From an uncultured Verrucomicrobia subdivision 3 bacterium (GTDB taxonomy: Bacteria > Verrucomicrobiota > Verrucomicrobiia > Limisphaerales > UBA11358): a DNA stretch of 34,413 nucleotides. The position numbers and the translations under genes are program-made. Under the pieces are notes generated by a model. That model saw only the letters and a program-made list of their open reading frames with translations. It did no database searches and had not been told where the DNA came from. Below are positions 1 through 7,291 of this stretch, piece by piece. Within the stretch, counting starts at the first letter, position 1; every line of letters begins with the position of its first letter. Where the stretch lies: the NCBI GenBank assembly GCA_903911825.1, contig CAIWFB010000321.1, positions 1-34,413 on the forward strand, given 5' to 3'.

Positions 1-726
1 CACCAGCTTGGCCAGACCGAAGTCGGCGATCTTCACCTGGCCGGAGCGGTTGAGCAGGATGTTCTCGGGCTTGATGTCGCGGTGCACGATGCCGCGATCG
101 TGGGCGTACTGCAGCGCGTCGCAGATCTGCGGCACGATGGCCAGCGCCTCGCGCGGCGCGATCCGGCTGCCGTGCAAAAGCTGCCGCAGGTTCACGCCAT
201 CCACGAATTCCATGAGGAAGAAATACAGTAGCGCAGGCGTCTCGCCTGCTGCTTTTGGCTGTGCCCCGGTTTCTGTTTTGTCGGCGGCAGGCGAGACGCC
301 TGCGCTACTTTGGGCCCGACCAAACTCATACAACGTCACGATCCCGGGATGATTCAACTTGGCGAGCGCCTTGGCTTCGCGGGTGAAGCGTTCGGCGAAC
401 GCCGGATCATCGCCGATGCCGGGGGGGAGAATTTTCAGCGCCACGATGCGGTCGAGTTGCTTCTGCCGCGCTTTGTAAACCGCGCCCATGCCGCCTTTGC
501 CGATGAGCTCAATGATTTCTAACTGCGGAAACAACGGCGCAAGTTCGGCCACGCTGGGCGGATTGAAGGTGGGTTGCTTTGCGTCGGTAACGGTGTCGGC
601 GGATGCGCCCATTTTGAGCAAACACAGCGGGCAAAGCCCAGCCAGCGCGCCGGTGGGGAGCGGGGTGCCGCATTGCGGGCATGGAGGCTGTTCGGGCATT
701 GGCGGCGTCATTTTTACTGTGTCCAT
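1..726 (-). CDS. Serine/threonine protein kinase, N-terminal 242 residues (3' end outside window)
   Basis: This Hanks-type Ser/Thr kinase should phosphorylate protein substrates in the cytoplasm. A short N-terminal zinc-ribbon-like segment has two CxxC pairs (C16/C19 and C32/C35). The kinase domain starts near residue 70 with the glycine loop GKGGMGAVYKA (77-87). It continues with the ATP lysine in VALKIL (K98), the helix-C glutamate in REAKAL (E118), HRDIKPEN (215-222) and DFG (235-237). The frame runs off the window at base 1, so the activation loop, the C-lobe and any sensor or membrane region are missing. The start is ATG at 726; ATG at 711 is an alternative, and neither has a clear ribosome site. 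Residues about 140-167, between strands beta-4 and beta-5, are an in-frame insertion made by a palindromic repeat (listed separately). The catalytic motifs are intact, so the kinase may still be active. The gene lies downstream of ubiA on the same strand, separated by a repeat. Confidence 0.93.
   Translation of the reverse strand, partial: MDTVKMTPPMPEQPPCPQCGTPLPTGALAGLCPLCLLKMGASADTVTDAKQPTFNPPSVAELAPLFPQLEIIELIGKGGMGAVYKARQKQLDRIVALKILPPGIGDDPAFAERFTREAKALAKLNHPGIVTLYEFGRAQSSAGVSPAADKTETGAQPKAAGETPALLYFFLMEFVDGVNLRQLLHGSRIAPREALAIVPQICDALQYAHDRGIVHRDIKPENILLNRSGQVKIADFGLAKLV
227..309. repeat. Palindromic element with 23-bp perfect inverted arms, inserted in frame in the kinase gene
   Basis: Arms 227-249 and 287-309 are exact reverse complements around a 37-base spacer. 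Each arm is itself a hairpin: GCAGGCG, three bases, CGCCTGC. Read in the kinase frame the element adds about 28 residues, including GVSPAA and GETPAL, without a stop or frameshift. The nested hairpin design resembles REP/MITE-like interspersed elements. I recall the same peptide signature from many Verrucomicrobiota proteins, but I cannot search for it here. Confidence 0.9.
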
Positions 727-775
727 GCCCACTTCAGAAGCAAAACTGTAAAAATGTTACCCGAAAAAAATCCTA

Positions 776-844
776 ACTGCGAAATACACGAAATACGCGA
801 AAGGGAAAAAGGCTTTTGTTCGCGTATTTGGCGTGGTTCGCGGT
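776..844. repeat. Imperfect inverted-repeat element between the kinase gene and ubiA
   Basis: Arms 776-801 and 819-844 are 26 bases each and match at 21 of 26 positions as inverted repeats, around a 17-base A/T-rich spacer. It fills most of the 123-base gap between the kinase start (726) and the ubiA stop (850). Read on the minus strand it would encode the phrase FRVFRVFRS, which I recall as a recurrent translation of an interspersed verrucomicrobial repeat. It could form a hairpin in transcripts running from ubiA towards the kinase gene. It lacks a terminal U-run, so it is not a convincing terminator. Confidence 0.7.
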
Positions 845-849
845 AAAAA

Positions 850-1746
850 TCACCGCAGCTTGAATCCGCCTTGGAAAACAACTTCCACCGCGACCACCAC
901 TAGAAAAACGACGCCGACGATAGCGTTGAGCCGGAAGAAGGCATTGTTGATCCAGTTCAAACTCCGGCGACGCGCGATCCAATGTTCCATCACGAGGCAG
1001 ACTAAAATAATCAGCCAGCCGACGAGATACGCGAGGCGGAAATGACACAGAAAACCAAACGCAAACAACAAGCCACACATCACCATGTGCGCCAGAAACG
1101 CAGCGGACAAGGCATTCTGCGGTCCCCACGCGACGACGAGCGAACGCAAGCCGTGCGATTTATCGAACTCGTAATCTTGCAGCGCGTAGATGATGTCGAA
1201 GCCGATGAGCCACAGGGTCACGATGCCCGCGAGCAACGTCATCTGGATGATTTCCATGCCCGTGACATTCGCGCCCTTCACTGCCAGCCACGCGCCGACG
1301 GGTGCCAGCGCGAGCGCGATACCCAGAAAAACATGCGGATAATCCGTGAACCGTTTTGTCAGCGAATAAAAACAAACCACCGTCAGCGCCACCGGCGAGA
1401 GCCAGAAACACAGCGGATTGATGAACCAGCTCGCGGCCATCAAGCCCGCGCCCGACAAGGCACACAACAAGCTGGCACTCGCGAGCGAAATGGTTCCGGC
1501 GGGCAGATGCCGCTTGGCGGTGCGCGGATTCAGCGCGTCAAATTTGCGGTCCACGATGCGATTGAACGCCATCGCGCAGGTGCGGGCGCAAACCATGGCG
1601 ACGAGAATCAATCCAAACACGCGCCAGCCGGGCCAGCCACGATTTTCCCGGGCCGCGACGAGCATCGCCGCCAGCGCGAATGGCAGGGCGAAAACGGTGT
1701 GCGAGAAACGCACGAAGGAACCCCATTTTTGTAGCGTCGAAATCAT
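850..1746 (-). CDS. ubiA: UbiA-family prenyltransferase (probably menaquinone pathway, MqnP-like)
   Basis: UbiA-family integral membrane enzymes attach a polyprenyl chain from polyprenyl diphosphate to an aromatic acid. This one is 298 residues with about eight hydrophobic helices. The first Asp-rich motif appears as NRIVDRKFDALNPRTAKR. The second appears as DIIYALQDYEFDKSHG. Both should bind Mg-diphosphate. Linkage to a ubiX homologue suggests quinone synthesis. In bacteria using the futalosine route, a UbiA homologue (MqnP) and a UbiX homologue (MqnM) are assigned to the late steps, which I think is more likely here than ubiquinone. ATG at 1746 is preferred; TTG at 1755 overlaps the upstream stop. 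The gene follows the ankyrin gene by only a few bases and is presumably cotranscribed with it and ubiX. Confidence 0.9.
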   Translation of the reverse strand: MISTLQKWGSFVRFSHTVFALPFALAAMLVAARENRGWPGWRVFGLILVAMVCARTCAMAFNRIVDRKFDALNPRTAKRHLPAGTISLASASLLCALSGAGLMAASWFINPLCFWLSPVALTVVCFYSLTKRFTDYPHVFLGIALALAPVGAWLAVKGANVTGMEIIQMTLLAGIVTLWLIGFDIIYALQDYEFDKSHGLRSLVVAWGPQNALSAAFLAHMVMCGLLFAFGFLCHFRLAYLVGWLIILVCLVMEHWIARRRSLNWINNAFFRLNAIVGVVFLVVVAVEVVFQGGFKLR

Positions 1747-1751
1747 TCCAA

Positions 1752-2201
1752 TCAAGTGGTGAATTTTTTAGCCGCTCGTTCCAGCATGGCGTAAATCGCC
1801 GGCGTGCGAATGCGGTTCCGGGCGCGATCCAAGGCATTGAGATTCATCCAGCCGCGAATGGTCGGATCGGCTCCGGCGGCGAGCAATACTTCAATCATTT
1901 CAAACGCGCCGTCGCCGGCGACTTCGTTGAGGGCGGTGTTGCCGATGCGAGGATTATCGTGCGCATTCACTTCGGCCCCGGCGGCGAGCAATAGTTTCAC
2001 CGCCTCGACGTGGTCGCCCTTGGCGGCGTGCATCAGCGGAGTCAGGCTCAATTCGTCAAAGACGTTGAGTAATTTCACATGGTCGGATTGCAGCAACCGT
2101 TTGATTTCATCGAGGTTTCCCTCCGCCGCCGCCTGATGTAACTGCCCGATCTCAAAGCGTTCTTCCAGCGACAAATCGTCTGTGAAGCGAATGAGGCTCA
2201 T
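1752..2201 (-). CDS. Small ankyrin-repeat protein
   Basis: The protein has 149 residues. An acidic N-terminal helix leads into LHQAAAEGNLDEIKRLL (21-37). Two clear ankyrin repeats follow: TPLMHAAKGDHVEAVKLLLA (54-73), and NTALNEVAGDG with the EVLLAAGADPT end (88-114). A shorter capping helix ends the protein. There is no signal peptide or membrane segment, so it should be a cytoplasmic protein-protein interaction module. The ATG at 2201 overlaps the ubiX stop in an ATGA junction, pointing to translational coupling. The open frame continues to 2510, but that upstream part lies over ubiX and does not look like protein. Its place between ubiX and ubiA suggests a link to the quinone enzymes or simply operon hitch-hiking; the sequence does not decide. 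Confidence 0.85.
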   Translation of the reverse strand: MSLIRFTDDLSLEERFEIGQLHQAAAEGNLDEIKRLLQSDHVKLLNVFDELSLTPLMHAAKGDHVEAVKLLLAAGAEVNAHDNPRIGNTALNEVAGDGAFEMIEVLLAAGADPTIRGWMNLNALDRARNRIRTPAIYAMLERAAKKFTT

Positions 2202-2755
2202 TCTTTTTCTTCCGCCCAACGTGGCGCGAGCTGGTTGGGCAAGCCCATGTGATCGAGCACGCGGGCGACTACGGTATCCACCAGTTCGAGGATAGTTTTC
2301 GCGCCGGAATAAAAACTGGGGTTCGCCGGAATCAGCGTCACGCCCGCGAGCAGGAGCAATTCCATGTTCTTCACATGAATCAAGCTCAACGGTGTTTCTC
2401 GCGGGACGAGAATTAATTTTTTCTTTTCCTTCAGCACCACATCGGCAGCGCGTTGCAAAACGTCTTCGCTGTAGCCGTGAGCGATGCGCCCCATCGTGCC
2501 CATAGTGCAAGGAATGACCACCATCACGTCGGGCGGATTCGAGCCGCTGGCAAAGGACACATTCATGCTCTTAAGATTATGCGCCTTCACGCCGTCAGGC
2601 AGGCGCAGTCCACCGGGTAACTCCTCGGCGATGACTTGCTGGGCGTAGTTGCTCAACACGACGTGAATCTGATGTTCCGCCGGATTCAAATTATCCAACA
2701 AACGCTGCGCATACAGCGCGCCGCTAGCTCCGGTGATGGCGACAAGAATTTTCAA
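2198..2755 (-). CDS. ubiX: UbiX-family flavin prenyltransferase
   Basis: UbiX enzymes prenylate FMN to make the prenyl-FMN cofactor used by UbiD-type decarboxylases. The protein starts KILVAITGASGALYAQRLL, the FMN-binding GASG motif typical of the family. Other conserved parts are VVIPCTMGTMGRIAHG, LVPRETPLSLIHVKNM and LIPANPSFY. Choosing the TTG at 2755 gives 185 residues, the usual size. The open frame extends to 2869, but the added 38 residues have no family character. An AGGAG lies about 18 bases upstream of the TTG, which is a long spacing. This is the first gene of the minus-strand set ubiX, ankyrin, ubiA. With the UbiA homologue it probably serves menaquinone synthesis (an MqnM-like role); no UbiD homologue is in the window. 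Confidence 0.9.
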   Translation of the reverse strand: MKILVAITGASGALYAQRLLDNLNPAEHQIHVVLSNYAQQVIAEELPGGLRLPDGVKAHNLKSMNVSFASGSNPPDVMVVIPCTMGTMGRIAHGYSEDVLQRAADVVLKEKKKLILVPRETPLSLIHVKNMELLLLAGVTLIPANPSFYSGAKTILELVDTVVARVLDHMGLPNQLAPRWAEEKE

Positions 2756-2936
2756 GTGAACGGATGATAACTCGCTCCTGACTGCGCCGCAAACACAACC
2801 ACGGCTCCAATATAAAAATTGCGTTTTACGATATTCGATTGGTGCAGCAACCGGTGTTAGACGCGTCAATCGCTAATCGCATATCATAAATTCGGAAACA
2901 GCTTGAGTCCGCTTTTGCCTTCCGCACAATTGGCGC
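2756..2936. promoter_or_regulatory. Divergent intergenic region between ubiX and the amidase gene
   Basis: This 181-base, comparatively A/T-rich gap separates two outward-facing gene sets, so it must hold promoters for both. I cannot identify a convincing -35/-10 pair or an operator by eye. The label rests on gene orientation only. Confidence 0.4.
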
Positions 2937-4058
2937 GTGTTCAAGTATTTCGGAATCATTTTCGCCGCCGCCCTGCTCTTCGGAGCGGGTTGCGCCACGC
3001 CGTCCAATGATGGCAATGGTAGTTTTCCCCCCGATTGGTCAGCGAATCAGGTGACGACCAACCTGCCGATTTACCAACCGATCCCCACAGTTTTGCCCGC
3101 CGTCAAAACAAATCCGCCGCCCGTTGCTATTCGCACCAATCCGCCCGTCGTCGTGAAACCCGTCAAACGTCCGCCGATTCTGACGTGGACCTCGCTCAAC
3201 CGTTGGGCAGCGGAAAATAAATTTGCCGCGCCGCGCCGCGCCGCGAATGGCCCCACCGTGAATTATTCCATCACTTCCCCGCGTGGCACAATGATTCTGA
3301 CCATTGGAAGTCGCGAGGCGATTTGGCGCGGACTGGAATTGCATCTCGGTTTTGCCCCGGAAATTATTGATGACCAAGTCTTCATTCACGGCCTTGACTT
3401 GCGCAAAAATCTGGAGCCGCTGCTGTTGGATGAACCACTCACGTTCAGCAGCACTAATCGCATCATCGTGATTGATCCCGGCCACGGCGGCGTCGCGGGT
3501 GGAACGATCAGCACGCTCGACAAGCGTCCGGAAAAAGAATTCACGCTCGACTGGGCGCGGCGGCTGAAACCATTGCTGGAAGCGAACGGCTGGCGTGTTT
3601 TTCTCACGCGCACATATGACACCGACGTTTCGCTTTCCAATCGCGTTGCCTTTGCCGCCTCGCATCGCGCCGACGTTTTTATCAGCCTGCATTTCAATTC
3701 CTCCGCGCCCGACCACAAGCAGTCCGGGCTAGAAACGTATTGCCTCACGCCCGTCGGCATGCCCTCAACACTCACGCGCGGCAATCCGGATTATTACTCA
3801 CAGATTTTTCCAAATAATTATTACGACGAATTGAATATCCAACTCGCCGCCAAGCTGCACGGCGCGTTGTTGCAAGCGAATGGCGAAGAAGATCGCGGGA
3901 TTCGCCGGGCCCGTTTCATGGGCGTGCTGCATGGGCATCGCTGTCCCGCTGTGTTGATCGAGGGCGGCTTTCTCTCCAACGCTCGCGAGGCGGAAAAAAT
4001 TGAAACCGGTGCTTTCCGCCAGCGCCTCGCGGAAGCGTTAGCCAACGCGCTCAAATGA
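2937..4058 (+). CDS. N-acetylmuramoyl-L-alanine amidase (Amidase_3), lipoprotein
   Basis: The predicted zinc amidase cleaves the bond between N-acetylmuramic acid and L-alanine in peptidoglycan. Residues 1-19 are a lipoprotein signal ending LFGAGC, with C19 as the lipidation site, so it should be anchored facing the periplasm. A Pro/Thr/Asn-rich linker spans about 25-80. A small domain follows, then the catalytic domain from about 175. Zinc and catalytic residues are visible: H183 in IDPGHGG, E201 in EKEF, H252 in SLHFNSS and E342 in IEGGFLSN. The 373-residue length fits a linker plus catalytic domain. The start is GTG at 2937, just before the signal peptide. The stop overlaps the next ATG (ATGA at 4055-4058), so the epimerase gene is probably translationally coupled. 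The pairing suggests an envelope function for both. Confidence 0.93.
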   Translation: MFKYFGIIFAAALLFGAGCATPSNDGNGSFPPDWSANQVTTNLPIYQPIPTVLPAVKTNPPPVAIRTNPPVVVKPVKRPPILTWTSLNRWAAENKFAAPRRAANGPTVNYSITSPRGTMILTIGSREAIWRGLELHLGFAPEIIDDQVFIHGLDLRKNLEPLLLDEPLTFSSTNRIIVIDPGHGGVAGGTISTLDKRPEKEFTLDWARRLKPLLEANGWRVFLTRTYDTDVSLSNRVAFAASHRADVFISLHFNSSAPDHKQSGLETYCLTPVGMPSTLTRGNPDYYSQIFPNNYYDELNIQLAAKLHGALLQANGEEDRGIRRARFMGVLHGHRCPAVLIEGGFLSNAREAEKIETGAFRQRLAEALANALK

Positions 4059-5014
4059 AAAATTCCCGACCCATTCTCGTCACCGGCGGCTGCGGCTTTA
4101 TCGGCGCGCACTTGGTGGAACGCCTGCTGCGCGATGGCAAAAGCGTCGTCGTCATTGATGATCTTTCCACCGGTAGCTTGGAAAATCTCGCGGCTGTGAA
4201 AAATCATCCGCAACTCCGCATCATCCAAGCGAAGGTTTCTGACTGCGCTGAATTGCCGGAACTCGCCGCGCAGGCGGAATATATTTTTCATCTCGCTGCC
4301 ACTGTCGGCGTGGAACTCGTCGTGCAATCCGCGCTGCACGTGCTCGAAGCCAGCTTCAACGAAACGCAAATCTTGCTACGCGCCGCGCTGAAAAACTCCA
4401 CGCCACTGCTGCTCACCTCCACTTCGGAAGTTTACGGCAAAAGCGCCAAGCCCGAGTTCAGCGAAGACGACGATCTGCTCATCGGACCGCCCGGTCAATC
4501 ACGCTGGAGTTACGCGTGCTCGAAGCTCACGGATGAATTTCTCGCCCTCGCCTACGCGCGCGAACGCGGTTTGCCCGTCACCATCGTGCGCCTGTTCAAC
4601 ACCGTCGGCCCGCGGCAGACCGGACGCTACGGCATGGTGCTGCCGCGCTTCATCGCCGCCGCGAAATTGGGCACGCCACTAAAAGTTTTCGGCGATGGCG
4701 CCCAATCGCGCTGCTTCTGTCTGGTGCACGATGTGGTGGAAGCCTTGGTGCGCTTGCAGAATTGCCCAAGTGCAAAGGGAGAAATTTTCAACATCGGCGG
4801 CACGGAAGAAGTCTCGATCCTGGAACTCGCCCAACTCGTCGTGGCCACGCTCGGTTCAAAATCTCTGATTGAATTGATTCCCTACGACCAAGCGTATTCT
4901 CCCGGCTTCGACGACATGCGCCGCCGCAAACCGCTGGTGGAAAAACTGGAACGCACGGTAAATTTTAAACCGCAGACCACGCTGCAAGACATCATTCGGC
5001 TGACGGCTAGTTGA
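4055..5014 (+). CDS. NAD-dependent epimerase/dehydratase (nucleotide-sugar, extended SDR)
   Basis: This 319-residue extended short-chain dehydrogenase probably converts a nucleotide sugar. The NAD-binding GGCGFIG motif is at 11-17, with an acidic residue after strand 2 (VVVIDDLSTG). Catalytic residues are the Ser/Thr cluster in TSTSEVYG (121-128) and Y153/K157 in YACSK. Substrate-side signatures RLFNTVGPRQTGRYGMVLPR and FGDGAQSR resemble UDP-glucose 4-epimerase and UDP-glucuronate decarboxylase relatives. I cannot tell these substrates apart by eye. There are no membrane segments. Its ATG overlaps the amidase stop, pointing to an operon with a cell-wall hydrolase and a role in envelope glycan supply. 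I see no terminator in the 50-base gap before the convergent lipoprotein gene. Confidence 0.92.
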   Translation: MKNSRPILVTGGCGFIGAHLVERLLRDGKSVVVIDDLSTGSLENLAAVKNHPQLRIIQAKVSDCAELPELAAQAEYIFHLAATVGVELVVQSALHVLEASFNETQILLRAALKNSTPLLLTSTSEVYGKSAKPEFSEDDDLLIGPPGQSRWSYACSKLTDEFLALAYARERGLPVTIVRLFNTVGPRQTGRYGMVLPRFIAAAKLGTPLKVFGDGAQSRCFCLVHDVVEALVRLQNCPSAKGEIFNIGGTEEVSILELAQLVVATLGSKSLIELIPYDQAYSPGFDDMRRRKPLVEKLERTVNFKPQTTLQDIIRLTAS

Positions 5015-5064
5015 GTTTTGTGCGAAGCACGCGAAAGTAGTCGAACGAAAACACTGCTGGCTAC

Positions 5065-5511
5065 TTACATCACACCTGGGTAATACCAAAAATTAACCCC
5101 CGGAATCCAATTGGTATAAACCTCAGTATCTTTGGCAGGCTGGAAAGACGATGAGCCGATACAAATCCCAAAAAAACCGGAAGCGGAAGAGCCAAACATT
5201 TTGTAAGTTCGCCAACAAACCAGGTGAACGCAGTTCGAGTCCATCATGTTTGGCTCCATTTGGAATCCCCGACCAATCAGTTTTTGAACATCAGACGGAA
5301 GTTGGCTTACTGATATTTTTGAATTAACCGTGTTGGTTCGAAGAATTCCCAGCGCCCAAGTTTGCAAGTTGGTTGGATTAATTTGCCGCTTGGCTGCATT
5401 CGCCAACTTCGTCATTTCGGATTTAAGATCGGGCGCACACCCAAACGAGAAGCAAACCAATGGTGCGACCAGCAGCGTGAACAAAACAGATTTATGAGAA
5501 AACTTATTCAC
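5065..5511 (-). CDS. Small hypothetical lipoprotein
   Basis: I do not recognise this 148-residue protein. It starts with a lipoprotein-type signal: positive residues, a hydrophobic stretch, then CFSFGC with the likely lipidated cysteine at about position 25. The mature part has a short helical segment (KSEMTKLANAAKRQI), a middle region and a Trp/Tyr/Gly-rich C-terminus. It contains several cysteines. The start is GTG at 5511, which overlaps the end of ogt by 8 bases. It is therefore read after ogt on the same strand and is likely translationally coupled to it. Its base composition is more A/T-rich than the surrounding genes, consistent with a lineage-specific or acquired gene. The signal sequence supports it being real. 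Confidence 0.7.
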   Translation of the reverse strand: MNKFSHKSVLFTLLVAPLVCFSFGCAPDLKSEMTKLANAAKRQINPTNLQTWALGILRTNTVNSKISVSQLPSDVQKLIGRGFQMEPNMMDSNCVHLVCWRTYKMFGSSASGFFGICIGSSSFQPAKDTEVYTNWIPGVNFWYYPGVM

Positions 5512-5995
5512 ATTCCACGCTTAAAAGTTTTCGCTTCCACTCCAACCCACCCGAGAACCCGCCAATCTTTTTATTCGCCGCCAGCACGCGGTGGCAGGGA
5601 ACTAAAACGGGAATCGGATTCGCTCCGCACGCACCGCCGACAGCGCGGACGGCTTTGGGATTGCCAATCGCGGCGGCAATTTCCCCATAGCTGCGGGTTT
5701 TGCCGAGCGCAATTTTCCGCAGCGCGGCCCAGACACTTTTCTGAAATTCCGTGCCCGTCATATCCAGCGGCGGAAATTCCTTGGGCGCACGGCCGGCGAG
5801 AACTTTCTGCAACGCATCCGTCGTCACCCGATGCCAGCGCAGGATTTGCGTGGCGAGGCCTTTGGTGTTCACGGCGCGCGCGGATGTGCGACCCGGCTTG
5901 GGAAAATTCAATTCCGCCAGACCTTTATCTGAGTAGTGCGCCACAAAAACGCCATCCGCTGTGGGCACGGGCAATTCAATGAGTTCAATTTTCAT
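5504..5995 (-). CDS. ogt: Methylated-DNA--protein-cysteine methyltransferase
   Basis: The protein repairs O6-alkylguanine by transferring the alkyl group to its own cysteine, a suicide reaction. The acceptor is C134 in the invariant PCHRV motif (133-137), followed by the substrate loop NKKIGGFSGGLEWKRKLL. The helix-turn-helix region reads FQKSVWAALRKIALGKTRSYGEIAAAIG (about 84-111), and the Asn/Arg switch lies around NPKAVRAVGGA. The length of 163 residues is normal for an Ogt/MGMT without an Ada domain. The start is ATG at 5995. A small lipoprotein gene overlaps its 3' end by 8 bases, and a coiled-coil gene lies 15 bases upstream on the same strand. No Ada box was looked for in detail. Confidence 0.95.
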   Translation of the reverse strand: MKIELIELPVPTADGVFVAHYSDKGLAELNFPKPGRTSARAVNTKGLATQILRWHRVTTDALQKVLAGRAPKEFPPLDMTGTEFQKSVWAALRKIALGKTRSYGEIAAAIGNPKAVRAVGGACGANPIPVLVPCHRVLAANKKIGGFSGGLEWKRKLLSVECE

Positions 5996-6010
5996 AAGCA
6001 GTTGAAGGAT

Positions 6011-6532
6011 TCAATGCCGTGGCATCAACATATAAAACAAGCCGAATAGCACGACGGTGACGATGATCACGAGCCAGAGAAAGCGGTTGCGGGCGATGCG
6101 CTTCTCGTAGCGCAACGGACGCAAACCGTGCACACCGCCCGCAGCGAGGTAATTCACCAGACGCGGGTTACTGGTGGTTGGACCGCGAAAGTGATTCCGC
6201 AGTCGATTCCACAGCGCGGGAAGATCATATTTACGAACGCCGAGTTCGTTGAATAATTCCGGCACTTCCGTCGGCGCGTTGCCACCGAGTTTGGTGGTAT
6301 TGATGGCTTCGAAAACCGGTTCGGCGGGTTGATTCGACGGCGGCGGATTTTTCTCGGCGTAGCGTGGAGCAATTTGGCCCGCAGGGGTGGCGGTGGAACG
6401 AAATTTGGGCTCGGTGTTCCGCTCTAGTTGCGTGTCGAGTTTCTTGATCTCGGCTTCGAGCGCGGCGATTTCGTCAGCGAGGGCGCGCGCCTTGTCCGTG
6501 ATCGGGTCGGGCTTTTTCTTGGAGAACGCCAT
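6011..6532 (-). CDS. Hypothetical tail-anchored coiled-coil protein
   Basis: I do not recognise this 173-residue protein. Residues about 10-45 form a charged heptad-like coiled coil (ADEIAALEAEIKKLDTQL). A Pro/Asn-rich linker and a short domain with LFNELGVRKYDLPALWNRLR (about 95-115) follow. The C-terminus is one hydrophobic helix (FLWLVIIVTVVLFGLFYML) with only three residues after it. It has no signal peptide, so it should be tail-anchored in the inner membrane with its bulk in the cytoplasm. It starts 3 bases after the stop of the 6536-7210 gene, which has the same architecture, and the two probably form a complex. Neighbouring ogt gives no functional hint. Confidence 0.8.
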   Translation of the reverse strand: MAFSKKKPDPITDKARALADEIAALEAEIKKLDTQLERNTEPKFRSTATPAGQIAPRYAEKNPPPSNQPAEPVFEAINTTKLGGNAPTEVPELFNELGVRKYDLPALWNRLRNHFRGPTTSNPRLVNYLAAGGVHGLRPLRYEKRIARNRFLWLVIIVTVVLFGLFYMLMPRH

Positions 6533-6535
6533 ACC

Positions 6536-7210
6536 TCAATGCCGCGCGAGAATGGCGATGAATACACCGAGCGCGAGCAACGCGACGAGCAGCAACGGCC
6601 ACGTCAGCGCCAGCCCAATTTTGCACAACTGGCCGAAGCTCAATTCCGCCAGCGACGGCGCAGCGGCAGCAGCCGAAGAATTTTTCTCAGCGGCGGCAAC
6701 GGGACGATTTTCACCGGCGAGCACGGGCAGTTTGAGGCGGGCGGAATTCCATTCCATGCGCGCGTTTTCGATGGCGGTCAGGGCGCGAGTGAGTTCGATC
6801 TGAAAATTTTCTTTCGTCCACGTTTCGTCGCGGACGGCTTGGACTTTGGCGAGCGCATTCTGGAAATCGCCGAGCGTCTTCACCATGATTTCCGCATCGC
6901 GACGGGCGGTGAATTCCGCTTCTTCGAGCAAGCCGACGCCGCGGGTGAGTTGCTGGATAATTTCGGTGCGGCCGGTCTGAAATTCTGTCTGGCGACGGCG
7001 CAATTCTTCGAGGCCGCTGCGTTCGCGTTCCAATTCTTCCTGCGCCCGCTTAAGTTCGGCGAGCTTTTGCTGCGCGTCCACGACTTTGCGATCCACATCA
7101 TCACGGGTCGGGGCGCGGAATTGGTTGCTGGCTGAGGCCGCCGCATAAGGAGATTTATGCGCGGTTAAATCGGGGTCAATAAATTCGCTTGAGTCGTATT
7201 CGCCAGCCAT
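6536..7210 (-). CDS. Hypothetical tail-anchored coiled-coil protein (larger partner)
   Basis: I do not recognise this 224-residue protein. The N-terminal 45 residues are acidic and low in structure. Residues about 45-145 are strongly charged and heptad-like (KLAELKRAQEELERERSGLE), predicting a long coiled coil. An Ala-rich linker leads to one C-terminal membrane helix (WPLLLVALLALGVFIAIL) ending ARH. There is no signal peptide, so the coiled coil should face the cytoplasm. The gene precedes 6011-6532 by 3 bases and shares its layout, which suggests one membrane-linked complex. The ATG at 7210 is the first in frame. It is divergent from the GST-like gene, with about 80 bases between the two starts for promoters. 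Confidence 0.8.
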   Translation of the reverse strand: MAGEYDSSEFIDPDLTAHKSPYAAASASNQFRAPTRDDVDRKVVDAQQKLAELKRAQEELERERSGLEELRRRQTEFQTGRTEIIQQLTRGVGLLEEAEFTARRDAEIMVKTLGDFQNALAKVQAVRDETWTKENFQIELTRALTAIENARMEWNSARLKLPVLAGENRPVAAAEKNSSAAAAAPSLAELSFGQLCKIGLALTWPLLLVALLALGVFIAILARH

Positions 7211-7291
7211 GAGGCGATTCTACCCCCGCGCGAAAAAGAGTAAAGCGGCTTTGCGCTTGTCATCGTGCCGCTATTCGCGCAGAACATCGGC

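Noticed and set aside
2202-2510. N-terminal extension of the ankyrin protein
   Set aside because: It lies entirely over ubiX in another frame, is Arg-rich and has no ankyrin character. The ATG at 2201 with the ATGA overlap is a far better start.
7265-7291. GTG start of the GST-like gene
   Set aside because: It would add nine residues before the first beta strand; the ATG at 7292 fits the fold.
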